Positions 1-5,532 of a DNA stretch of 7,737 nt are shown here, piece by piece (positions within the stretch are counted from its first letter, which is position 1; each line of letters opens with the position of its first letter). A program made the translations under genes and the position numbers. Origin of the DNA: Pseudomonadota bacterium (GTDB taxonomy: Bacteria > Pseudomonadota > Gammaproteobacteria > Xanthomonadales > Rhodanobacteraceae); NCBI GenBank assembly GCA_021787175.1, contig JAJYMF010000369.1:1-7737 (forward strand). The letters run 5' to 3'. The notes below the pieces were generated by a model. It was not told the DNA's origin. It did not search any database and saw only the letters and a list, made by a program, of their open reading frames with translations.

Positions 1-81
1 AGAAACTTCACCTGCAAGGGAACGCCCTTCGGAAGGAAACGTCACCGGGAAGGAAACGTCACCCGGAAGGAAATGTCACCC
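1..81. repeat. 17-bp tandem repeat array, open at the left edge
   Basis: Three near-identical 17-bp units lie head to tail at 31-47, 48-64 and 65-81. The unit is GGAAGGAAACGTCACCC. Copy 1 differs only at its last base and copy 3 only by C to T inside the unit. The same 17-bp phase continues leftwards in degenerate form: 14-30 matches 11 of 17 bases and 1-13 matches 10 of 13. The array therefore begins outside the window. I see no open frame across it with any coding character. Its end fuses directly to the palindromic element at 79-98. Function is unknown; replication slippage next to a dispersed repeat is the simplest origin. Confidence 0.8.
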
Positions 82-101
82 TGAGCGCAGCGAAGGGTCT
101 G
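75..101. repeat. Dispersed-repeat-like imperfect palindrome
   Basis: Bases 79-98 read CCCTGAGCGCAGCGAAGGGT. Outer arms ACCCT (78-82) and AGGGT (94-98) flank a CGC-A-GCG core. From memory, this resembles a widespread intergenic family of the form GTCATCCTGAGCG(C/A)AGCGAAGGATCTG found in many bacterial genomes; that link was not searched here. The GTCACC that opens it is also the end of each 17-bp unit to its left, so the two repeats share sequence. The rest of the leader (102-194) holds a short inverted repeat, GATCG (142-146) and CGATC (152-156) around a 5-nt spacer, and the ribosome binding site of the next gene. No strong promoter was recognised there. Confidence 0.5.
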
Positions 102-194
102 GTTTCAGGCTGACGCATCAAGGTGCAGCGTTGTGCCGTTTGATCGGCCGGCGATCGCACTGCACGAAGAGTTGAAGATACCCCCGGAGCAACC

Positions 195-1214
195 ATGAAA
201 CTCGGAACGTTGAAGGAAGGCGGCCGCGACGGCACCCTGATCGTCGTCTCCCGCGATCTCGTCCGCGCGGTGCGCGCGACCGGCATCGCGCCGACGCTGC
301 AGGCGGCGCTGGATGACTGGCAGCGCGTCGCGCCATTGCTGAATGCGCTGTCGGAGCGTCTGGACCGCGCCGATCCTTTCCCCAACCCCGCGGCCGCAGG
401 GCGAGCCGCCGAGCCGTTCGCGCTCGACATGGGCACCCTGGCCGCACCGCTGCCGCGCGCCTACGAGTTCGTCGACGGCTCGGCCTACCTGCCGCACGTC
501 GAGCGGGTGCGCAAGGCGCGCGGCGCCGAAATGCCTCCAAGCTTCTACACCGATCCGCTGATGTACCAGGCCACCAGCGCCGGCTTCTACGGACCGCGCG
601 ATCCGGTGCTGGCCGCCAGCGAGGACTGGGGCATCGACCTCGAGGCCGAGGTGATCGTGGTCACCGACGACGTGCCGATGGGCGTGACCCCGGCCGCCGC
701 CGCCGGGCACATCCAGCTGATCGGCCTGGTCAACGACGTGTCCTTGCGCAACCTGATCCCGGTCGAGCTGGCCAAGGGCTTCGGCTTCCTGCAGTCCAAG
801 CCGCGTTCGGCGCTGTCGCCGGTGCTGGTCACCCCGGACGAGCTGGGCGCAGCCTGGCAGGGTCACAAGCTGCACCTGCCGATGCGCACCTGGATCAACG
901 GCCGCTGGTTCGGCGAACCCGACTGCGGCACGGACATGCAGTTCAGCTTTGCCGAGTTGATCGCGCACGTGGCCAAGACCCGCCCGCTGGCCGCGGGCAC
1001 CATCATCGGCTCCGGGACCATCGCCAACCACGACACCACCAAGGGTGCCTCGTGCCTGGCCGAGCAGCGCACGGTCGAGACCCTGCGCGACGGCAAGCCG
1101 GCGACGCCGTTCCTGAAGTTCGGCGACGTGGTGCGGATCGAGGTACTGGACGCGGCCGGGCACAGCCTCTTCGGGGCGATCGAGCAGCGCATCGAGACGG
1201 CGGCCGGCGGCTGA
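195..1214 (+). CDS. Fumarylacetoacetate hydrolase family protein
   Basis: This 339-residue cytosolic protein belongs to the FAH superfamily, metal-dependent hydrolases or decarboxylases that cleave C-C bonds in beta-diketo acids. The best-known member splits fumarylacetoacetate into fumarate and acetoacetate at the end of tyrosine breakdown. The C-terminal two thirds is the FAH domain. It carries the expected acidic metal ligands: D120 (in FYTDPLMYQ), E150 and E152 (in GIDLEAEV) and D181 (in LVNDVSLRN). It also has the GSGTIAN loop (272-278) and a glycine-rich region near 195-200. The N-terminal ~85 residues form the small accessory domain of the ~330-residue bacterial group. The ATG is chosen because GGAG at 186-189 lies 5 nt upstream and the homologous MKLGTLKEGGRDG start fits. 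Substrate cannot be fixed: a true tyrosine-pathway enzyme is plausible, but no hppD, hmgA or maiA gene is visible. Its stop codon lies inside the FNR box of hemN. Confidence 0.88.
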   Translation: MKLGTLKEGGRDGTLIVVSRDLVRAVRATGIAPTLQAALDDWQRVAPLLNALSERLDRADPFPNPAAAGRAAEPFALDMGTLAAPLPRAYEFVDGSAYLPHVERVRKARGAEMPPSFYTDPLMYQATSAGFYGPRDPVLAASEDWGIDLEAEVIVVTDDVPMGVTPAAAAGHIQLIGLVNDVSLRNLIPVELAKGFGFLQSKPRSALSPVLVTPDELGAAWQGHKLHLPMRTWINGRWFGEPDCGTDMQFSFAELIAHVAKTRPLAAGTIIGSGTIANHDTTKGASCLAEQRTVETLRDGKPATPFLKFGDVVRIEVLDAAGHSLFGAIEQRIETAAGG

Positions 1215-1224
1215 TCCAGGTCAA
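1211..1224 (+). promoter_or_regulatory. Putative FNR/Anr box upstream of hemN
   Basis: CTGATccagGTCAA matches the FNR consensus TTGAT-N4-ATCAA at 8 of 10 defined bases and keeps the TGA core on both half-sites. It overlaps the stop codon of the FAH-family gene (1212-1214). Its centre is at 1217.5, exactly 41.5 bp before the A of the hemN ATG. That is the classic class II FNR activator spacing if transcription starts on that A. A cognate FNR-type regulator is encoded two genes downstream with the E-xx-SR recognition residues that read this half-site. The site is inferred from sequence alone. Confidence 0.66.
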
Positions 1225-1246
1225 AGCGCGGGTGTGACGCTGCGCC

Positions 1247-1252
1247 TAGAGT
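1247..1252 (+). promoter_or_regulatory. -10-like element of hemN, predicting a leaderless start
   Basis: TAGAGT matches TATAAT at 4 of 6 positions, including the key first two and last bases. It ends 6 nt before the hemN ATG (1259), so the predicted transcription start falls on the ATG itself. No Shine-Dalgarno-like purine run lies within 15 nt of the ATG, which fits a leaderless mRNA. There is no -35 consensus, as expected for an FNR class II promoter where the activator sits at -41.5. Confidence 0.5.
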
Positions 1253-1258
1253 CAGCCC

Positions 1259-2665
1259 ATGAGCAGTGCCCCCGTCCTCGCCGCGCCCGACTTCGACCCC
1301 GCGCTGATCGCGCGCTACGACGTCGCCGGGCCGCGCTACACCAGCTACCCGACCGCGCCGCAGTTCCACACCGGTTTCGGCGAGGCCGACCTGCGCGCGC
1401 AGGCGCAGGCCTCCAACGAGGAGCCGATTCCGCGCGCGCTGTCGCTGTATGTGCACGTGCCGTTCTGCACCAGTCCGTGCTTCTACTGCGGCTGCACGCG
1501 CATCATCACCCGCGATCGCGCCCGCGCCGACGTCTACCTCGAACATCTGCACCGCGAGATCGAACTCGCCGGCGCGCTGTTCGACCGCGACCGCCAGGTG
1601 GTGCAGCTGCATTTCGGCGGCGGCACGCCCAACTTCCTCGACGCCGCGCAGATGGCGCGGCTGATGGCGCAGTTGGGCAAGCACTTCAGCTTCGCGCCGC
1701 CGGGCGCGCGCGAGTTCGGCATCGAGATGGACCCGCGCTGGGCGGATGCGTCCGGCGTGCGCGCGCTGGCGGCGCTGGGCTTCAACCGGCTCAGCGTGGG
1801 CGTGCAGGATTTCGATCCCGCGGTGCAGGCGGCGGTCAACCGCATCCAGGGGTATGAGGCGACCCGCGACCTGATCGCCGCGGCGCGCGCCGCCGGCTTC
1901 GCCTCGGTCAGCATGGACCTGATCTACGGCCTGCCGCTGCAGACCCAGTCGAGCTTCCGGCGCACCCTCGAACAGGTGCTGGCGATCCGCCCGGACCGCA
2001 TCGCCGCCTACAGCTACGCGCATCTGCCCGAGCTGTTCAAGCCGCAGCGCCAGCTCGACGCCAGCCTGCTGCCGAGCGCCGCCGAGAAGCTGGCGCTGTT
2101 CGGCATCACCCTGGAGACGCTGACGGCCGCGGGCTACGTCTATATCGGCATGGACCACTTCGCGCTGCCCGGCGACGAGCTGGCGCGCGCGCAGCGCGAG
2201 GGTTCGCTGCAGCGCAATTTCCAGGGCTATTCGACCCACGGCGACTGCGACATCGTCGGGCTCGGCATGAGCGCGATCGGCCGCATCGGCGACGCCTACA
2301 GCCAGAACGTCAAGGAGCTGCCGGTCTACTACGCCATGCTCGACGACGGCCGCCTGCCGATCGCGCGCGGCCTGCTGCTGAGCGAGGACGACCGCATCCG
2401 CCGCGAACTGATCATGGAGCTGATGTGCCATGACCGCCTCGACATGGACGACTTCGGCCGCCGCCACGGCATCGACTTCGCGACGTACTTCGGCGCCGCC
2501 CTGCAGCGCCTGCGGCAACTTGCCGCGGACGGTCTGGTGACGGTCGAGACCTCGCGCATCGTCGTCAGCGCACGCGGGCGCCTGCTGTTGCGCAACATCG
2601 CCATGTGCTTCGACGCCTACCTCGGCGCCGCAGGCCCGCGCGCGAGGTATTCCCGGGCGATATGA
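1259..2665 (+). CDS. hemN: Oxygen-independent coproporphyrinogen III oxidase (radical SAM)
   Basis: This 468-residue enzyme converts coproporphyrinogen III to protoporphyrinogen IX by two oxidative decarboxylations without O2, using S-adenosylmethionine and a [4Fe-4S] cluster. It allows haem synthesis when the O2-dependent HemF cannot work. The cluster motif is C70-x3-C74-x2-C77-x-C79, with the extra fourth cysteine typical of true HemN rather than HemW. Other family motifs are GGGTP (120-124) for SAM binding, RLSVGVQDF (177-185), SMDLIYGLP (218-226), YSYAHLP (251-257) and YIGMDHFA (295-302). A C-terminal HemN domain follows from about residue 355. Length matches E. coli HemN (457 aa). The N-terminus keeps the YDVAGPRYTSYPTAPQF segment that family members share, supporting this ATG even though it has no Shine-Dalgarno. 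It is followed after 34 bp by the FNR-type regulator gene, the hemN-anr type of arrangement known from other Gammaproteobacteria. Confidence 0.97.
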   Translation: MSSAPVLAAPDFDPALIARYDVAGPRYTSYPTAPQFHTGFGEADLRAQAQASNEEPIPRALSLYVHVPFCTSPCFYCGCTRIITRDRARADVYLEHLHREIELAGALFDRDRQVVQLHFGGGTPNFLDAAQMARLMAQLGKHFSFAPPGAREFGIEMDPRWADASGVRALAALGFNRLSVGVQDFDPAVQAAVNRIQGYEATRDLIAAARAAGFASVSMDLIYGLPLQTQSSFRRTLEQVLAIRPDRIAAYSYAHLPELFKPQRQLDASLLPSAAEKLALFGITLETLTAAGYVYIGMDHFALPGDELARAQREGSLQRNFQGYSTHGDCDIVGLGMSAIGRIGDAYSQNVKELPVYYAMLDDGRLPIARGLLLSEDDRIRRELIMELMCHDRLDMDDFGRRHGIDFATYFGAALQRLRQLAADGLVTVETSRIVVSARGRLLLRNIAMCFDAYLGAAGPRARYSRAI

Positions 2666-2692
2666 TCCGCGCGTAGCTCCACCGCACGGAGA
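2661..2692 (+). promoter_or_regulatory. fnr ribosome binding site and possible internal -10
   Basis: GGAG at 2688-2691 lies 8 nt before the GTG start of the FNR-type gene and decides that start. TATGAT at 2661-2666, over the hemN stop codon, matches TATAAT at 5 of 6 positions and could give the regulator its own promoter. I see no -35 element 16-18 bp upstream, so co-transcription from the hemN promoter seems at least as likely. Confidence 0.4.
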
Positions 2693-2699
2693 CATCGTC

Positions 2700-3458
2700 G
2701 TGGACATCGCCGCCGGTCGTTACGCCCTTGCGGACGTGGTTGCCCATCATTCGCACGGCGACCCCGGGCACCTCTGCACCGCCTGCGCCTTCAGCGCCGG
2801 CTGCATCGCCACCGGCCAGGACGAGGAGGCGATGCGGCGCGTGCAGTGCGTGGTCGAACATCTGGGTCCGTATCACGTCGGCGACGCGATCTTCCGCACC
2901 CACGAGCCGTTCAGGGCGATCTACGCGGTGCGCGCCGGCATGGTCAAGACCCAGGTCGTCGACGGCGACGGCCACGAACAGGTGCTGGGCTTCTACCTGC
3001 CGGGCGAGGCGGTCGGACTCAACGCGATCCATCCCGAGCGCTATCCCTGCGATGCGGTGGCACTGGACACGGTGTACGTCTGCCGGTTTTCGTTTCCGAC
3101 CGTGCGCGAACTGGCGCAGCAGGTGCCCGACCTGCTGATGAACCTGCTGCGCGCGCTGAGCAAGGAGATCGGCACGTCGGCCATGCTGGCCGGCGACTAC
3201 AGCGCCGACGAGCGCATGGCGGCGTTCCTGCTCGATCTCGGCGAGCGTCTGGCCGAGCGCCGGCAATCGGCCACGCAGCTGCATCTGGCGATGCCGCGCA
3301 GCGACATCGCCAATTACCTGCGGCTGGCGCCGGAGACGGTCAGCCGCGTGCTGGCGCGGTTCCGCGAGCAGGGCCTGATCCGCGTCGACGGGCGCGAGAT
3401 CGAGCTGACCGATGCGCCGCGCCTGCGCGAGCGCGCCCGCAACGTGCTGCAGCGCTGA
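2700..3458 (+). CDS. fnr: FNR-type oxygen-sensing transcriptional regulator (Crp/Fnr family)
   Basis: This 252-residue regulator should sense O2 through a [4Fe-4S] cluster and bind TTGAT-N4-ATCAA sites as a dimer under low oxygen. Cluster ligands match E. coli FNR one for one: C26-x2-C29-x5-C35 corresponds to C20, C23 and C29, and C128 corresponds to C122. Two further cysteines, C50 and C117, are present. A cyclic-nucleotide-like beta-roll spans about 50-135, the dimerisation helix about 140-165, and the winged HTH about 168-248. The recognition helix has E212, S215 and R216, equal to FNR E209, S212 and R213. Start is GTG with a good ribosome binding site. Compared with E. coli FNR, the dimer helix region is 3 residues shorter and S160 replaces the oxygen-control residue D154. 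Orthologues are called Fnr, Anr or EtrA in different genera. Its position behind hemN and an FNR box suggests positive autoregulation, which is inference. Confidence 0.92.
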   Translation: MDIAAGRYALADVVAHHSHGDPGHLCTACAFSAGCIATGQDEEAMRRVQCVVEHLGPYHVGDAIFRTHEPFRAIYAVRAGMVKTQVVDGDGHEQVLGFYLPGEAVGLNAIHPERYPCDAVALDTVYVCRFSFPTVRELAQQVPDLLMNLLRALSKEIGTSAMLAGDYSADERMAAFLLDLGERLAERRQSATQLHLAMPRSDIANYLRLAPETVSRVLARFREQGLIRVDGREIELTDAPRLRERARNVLQR

Positions 3459-3480
3459 GGCGCCGGGCGCTGCCGGCGCC
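3459..3480 (+). terminator. GC-rich hairpin between fnr and the DUF4010 gene
   Basis: A perfect 8-bp inverted repeat, GGCGCCGG (3459-3466) and CCGGCGCC (3473-3480), encloses a 6-nt loop. It starts on the base after the fnr stop codon and ends 4 nt before the next ATG. No T-tract follows, so it is not a standard intrinsic terminator. It occupies the place where a Shine-Dalgarno for the next gene should be. It could attenuate, pause or occlude initiation, or simply stabilise the 3' end of the hemN-fnr mRNA. Confidence 0.45.
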
Positions 3481-3484
3481 GCGC

Positions 3485-4732
3485 ATGGACCTGCACGCAC
3501 CCGACCTGATGGGCCTGATCGCCGCGCTGGGCAGCGGGCTGCTGCTCGGCATCGAGCGCGAACGCCACAAGGGCCGCGGCCCGCGGCGGCAGCCGCTGGG
3601 GTTGCGCAGCTTTCTGCTCGCGGCGCTGGCTGGCGCGGTCGCCACCCGGCTGGGCGATGCGGCGCTGGCGGTGACGCTGCTGGCCGCCGCGGCATTCGCG
3701 CTGGCCGGCTACCTGCGCGTGCGCGACGACGATCCCGGCCTGACCACCGAGCTGGCGCTGCTGCTGGCAGTCCTGCTCGGCGCGCTGGCGATGCGTGCGC
3801 CGGCCGCGGCGGCGGCGCTGGCGGTGCTGACCACGCTGGCGCTGGCCGCGAAGACGCGGCTGCATCGGTTTGCGCGGCGCGCGCTCAGTGCCGAAGAGCT
3901 GCACGCGGGCCTGCTGCTGGCGGCGGCCGTGCTGGTGGTGCTGCCGCTGCTGCCGGACCGCCCGCTGGCGCTGCTGGCCGGACTGAATCTGCGCACGCTG
4001 TGGATGCTGGCGCTGCTGGTGATGGCGATCCAGAGCCTCGGTCACGTGGCGCTGCGCCTGCTCGGTCCGGCGCGCGGACTGGCGCTCAGCGGATTCGCCG
4101 GCGGGTTCGTTTCCAGCACCGCCACCATCGGCGCGATGGGTCAGCGCGCGCGGCAGCAGCCGGCGCTGTTCGCGGCCTGCCTCGGCGGCGCGCTGCTGTC
4201 GAACATCGCCACCGTGCTGCAGCTGGCGCTGCTGGTCGGCGTGCTGGCGCCGGAACTGTTGCTGCATCTGTCGGCGCCGCTGCTGGCGGCCGGCGTGGCG
4301 GCGCTGATCGCGGCGGCGATCGCATTGCGTCGCGGTGCGGCGCGCGCGGAGCGCGCGGCATTGCCGTTGCGGCGGCGGCCCTTCGATCCGCGCCACGCGC
4401 TCGGTTTCGCGCTGCTGGTCAGCGTGATACTGCTCGCGGCGGACGCAGCGCGACGCGCGCTCGGGGCGACCGGCGCGCTGCTGGCGGCGGCCGCGGCCGG
4501 ATTGGCCGATGCGCACGCCGCCGCGGTCTCGGTCGCGCAGCTGGCCGCGGACGGACATCTGTCGTCCGGGCTGGCGCCGATTGCGGTGCTGGCGGCCTTC
4601 AGCAGCAACGCGCTCAGCAAGTGCGCCGCGGCGTGGATCGCCGGCGGGCTGCGGTTCGCGGCACCACTGGCCGCCGCGCAGGCGGCGATCGTCGGTGCGG
4701 CGTGGGCGGCGTGGCGGATCGTCGGTGCTTGA
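3485..4732 (+). CDS. MgtC/SapB family membrane protein with DUF4010 domain
   Basis: This 415-residue, strongly hydrophobic inner-membrane protein has an N-terminal MgtC/SapB-like domain (about 1-125). Its signature is SGLLLGIERERHKG (17-30) followed by GLRSFLLAALAGAVA. The C-terminal DUF4010 domain (about 165-412) has GFAGGFVSSTATIGAMGQRAR (203-223), GLADAHAAAVSVAQLA (339-354) and NALSKCAAAWIAGG (375-388). About ten to twelve membrane segments are predicted by eye. Length fits the ~420-residue family. Biochemical role is unknown; MgtC relatives act in Mg2+ limitation and virulence, but that should not be transferred to this fused form. The ATG is chosen because the IERERHKG block lies at the usual distance from it; frames further upstream overlap fnr. 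There is no recognisable Shine-Dalgarno. The gene follows fnr by 26 bp, so read-through from hemN-fnr is possible. It converges on the next gene with a 21-bp gap. Confidence 0.85.
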   Translation: MDLHAPDLMGLIAALGSGLLLGIERERHKGRGPRRQPLGLRSFLLAALAGAVATRLGDAALAVTLLAAAAFALAGYLRVRDDDPGLTTELALLLAVLLGALAMRAPAAAAALAVLTTLALAAKTRLHRFARRALSAEELHAGLLLAAAVLVVLPLLPDRPLALLAGLNLRTLWMLALLVMAIQSLGHVALRLLGPARGLALSGFAGGFVSSTATIGAMGQRARQQPALFAACLGGALLSNIATVLQLALLVGVLAPELLLHLSAPLLAAGVAALIAAAIALRRGAARAERAALPLRRRPFDPRHALGFALLVSVILLAADAARRALGATGALLAAAAAGLADAHAAAVSVAQLAADGHLSSGLAPIAVLAAFSSNALSKCAAAWIAGGLRFAAPLAAAQAAIVGAAWAAWRIVGA

Positions 4733-4742
4733 GTTGACAGTG

Positions 4743-4774
4743 GGCCGCGCGGCTCAGCCGGTCGCGCCGCGGCC
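4743..4774. other. GC-rich inverted repeats at the convergent gene ends
   Basis: GCCGCGCGGC at 4744-4753 is a perfect 10-bp palindrome filling most of the 21-bp gap between two convergent genes. GGCCGCG (4743-4749) can instead pair with CGCGGCC (4768-4774), inside the 3' end of the minus-strand gene. Either structure could help end transcription from both sides. No T-tract is present on either strand, and palindromes are easily met by chance at this GC content, so support is weak. Confidence 0.3.
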
Positions 4775-5299
4775 GCCGTCGCGGTCCACCAGTTCCACCT
4801 CGGCGTGCGCCAGCGCGTCGAGTGCGCGCAGCTCGGCGACCGCCTCGCGGCGCTGGAACAGCAGCAGGTCGAGTGGATACCACAGCATCACCCAGCCGAG
4901 GATCTGCACGCCCTCGCCCAGCCAGTCGAGCAGCGGCAGCCGGCGCAGCTCCTGGCCGACCAGGGTGGTCGAGGCCAGGATCAGCATGCCGACCAGCAGC
5001 GCCCGCCACGCCAGGCGCATGCGCGCGCGCAGCATCCGCGCGGCCTGGTCGCGCTCGTAGACGAAGTGGTTGTGCACCGCCGCGTCGATGGTGTCGGCCG
5101 CATCGCGCAGCTCGGGCGGCAGGTGCACGCGCAGGCGCAGGGCGCCGCGCGGATCGAGTTCCTGCGCGTAGGAGAGCAGATAGCGATGCGCGTGCGGATC
5201 CAGCGCGCGTTCGCGGAAGGGCGCCGGGTCGAGCACGTCGAACAGTTGCGCGAGACTGTGCAGCTCGAGCTCGATGGTGGGGACGGCAACATTCGCCAT
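4754..5299 (-). CDS. Conserved uncharacterised protein with two membrane segments
   Basis: This 181-residue protein is of unknown function. Residues 1-90 look soluble, with a LFDVLDPAPFRERALDPHA block (19-37) and then YLLSYAQELD and LRLRVHLPPE. This resembles, from memory, an unnamed proteobacterial family with a DPSPFxExDLDxxAExYI motif. Two hydrophobic segments follow, about 97-115 and 128-147, separated by a short loop (QELRRLPLLDWLGEG). The charged tail (148-181) is rich in E, D and R. The fold suggests a cytoplasmic domain on a membrane hairpin. The ATG at 5299 lacks a Shine-Dalgarno; a weak -10-like CAGAAT (minus strand, 5307-5312) ends 7 nt before it. It lies 233 bp downstream of gapA on the same strand, but several hairpins intervene, so separate transcription is likely. 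Confidence 0.75.
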   Translation of the reverse strand: MANVAVPTIELELHSLAQLFDVLDPAPFRERALDPHAHRYLLSYAQELDPRGALRLRVHLPPELRDAADTIDAAVHNHFVYERDQAARMLRARMRLAWRALLVGMLILASTTLVGQELRRLPLLDWLGEGVQILGWVMLWYPLDLLLFQRREAVAELRALDALAHAEVELVDRDGGRGATG

Positions 5300-5343
5300 G
5301 CGGCCGATTCTGCCGGGCGCCGCGGTCGTGCGCGAGCGCCTCA

Positions 5344-5443
5344 GGCTGGGCCTTGCAGATCAAACGCTTTCCCTCAGTGTCAGCGCCGCGGGCCGGGCTG
5401 ACAGGCCCGGCGCTCTCCCTCGGTGTCGGGCTGGGCCTTGCAG
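5344..5443. repeat. Two pairs of direct repeats in nested A-B-B'-A' order
   Basis: GGCTGGGCCTTGCAG occurs exactly at 5344-5358 and 5429-5443. Between these copies, CGCTTTCCCTCAGTGTC (5365-5381) recurs as CGCTCTCCCTCGGTGTC (5411-5427), with two mismatches in 17. All copies point the same way, so the order A-B-B'-A' is not a simple tandem duplication. The centre holds a hairpin, GCCGGGC (5392-5398) and GCCCGGC (5405-5411). No coding frame explains the conservation. Confidence 0.75.
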
Positions 5444-5452
5444 CCCAGCCTG
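5427..5452 (-). other. 10-bp stem-loop downstream of gapA
   Basis: GGCTGGGC (5429-5436) pairs perfectly with GCCCAGCC (5443-5450) around the 6-nt loop CTTGCA. The stem extends outward by one G-T and one C-G pair to 5427 and 5452. It contains the right-hand copy of the 15-bp direct repeat; the left-hand copy lacks the pairing partner. It lies on the gapA side of the gap, so in gapA read-through RNA it follows the two hairpins nearest the gapA stop. No T-tract. Confidence 0.5.
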
Positions 5453-5476
5453 CCCGCGTGCCACCCCGCGGCCGGA

Positions 5477-5531
5477 TCCCGTGCGAGCGGGCCATCCATG
5501 GCCTGCACGGGACGCGGTCGTCCCGACCGCG
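5477..5531 (-). terminator. Paired hairpins at the 3' end of gapA
   Basis: Two hairpins abut directly after the gapA stop codon (5533-5535). The first is CGCGGTCG (5513-5520) with CGACCGCG (5524-5531), a perfect 8-bp stem with a 3-nt loop starting 1 nt past the stop. The second is TCCCGTGC (5477-5484) with GCACGGGA (5505-5512), perfect over 8 bp, capped by an inner stem GGCCAT (5490-5495) and ATGGCC (5498-5503). There is no T-tract, so this is more likely a transcript-end stabiliser, a Rho-coupled 3' end or a dispersed palindromic repeat than a classical terminator. Confidence 0.55.
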
Positions 5532-5532
5532 C

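Noticed and set aside
1..81. CRISPR array
   Set aside because: The 17-bp units are directly adjacent with no spacers and there are no cas genes.
140..156. TTGATCGGCCGGCGATC as a second FNR box
   Set aside because: The half-sites are too far apart for the 4-bp FNR spacing and the right half lacks the full TCAA. It was kept only as a short inverted repeat.
863..2707. 614-codon open frame antisense to hemN and the FAH-family gene
   Set aside because: It is a shadow of high-GC codon usage. The low-complexity R/A/Q/V/G composition has no family motif, and both opposing genes carry full catalytic motifs.
2846..3484. Upstream extension of the DUF4010 frame through fnr
   Set aside because: The frame is open by chance over fnr, arginine-rich and without motif. 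The MgtC signature begins at the usual distance from the ATG at 3485.
4734..4739. Perfect TTGACA (-35 consensus) in the convergent gap
   Set aside because: No -10-like hexamer lies 16-18 bp downstream, and it points into the antisense strand of a gene.
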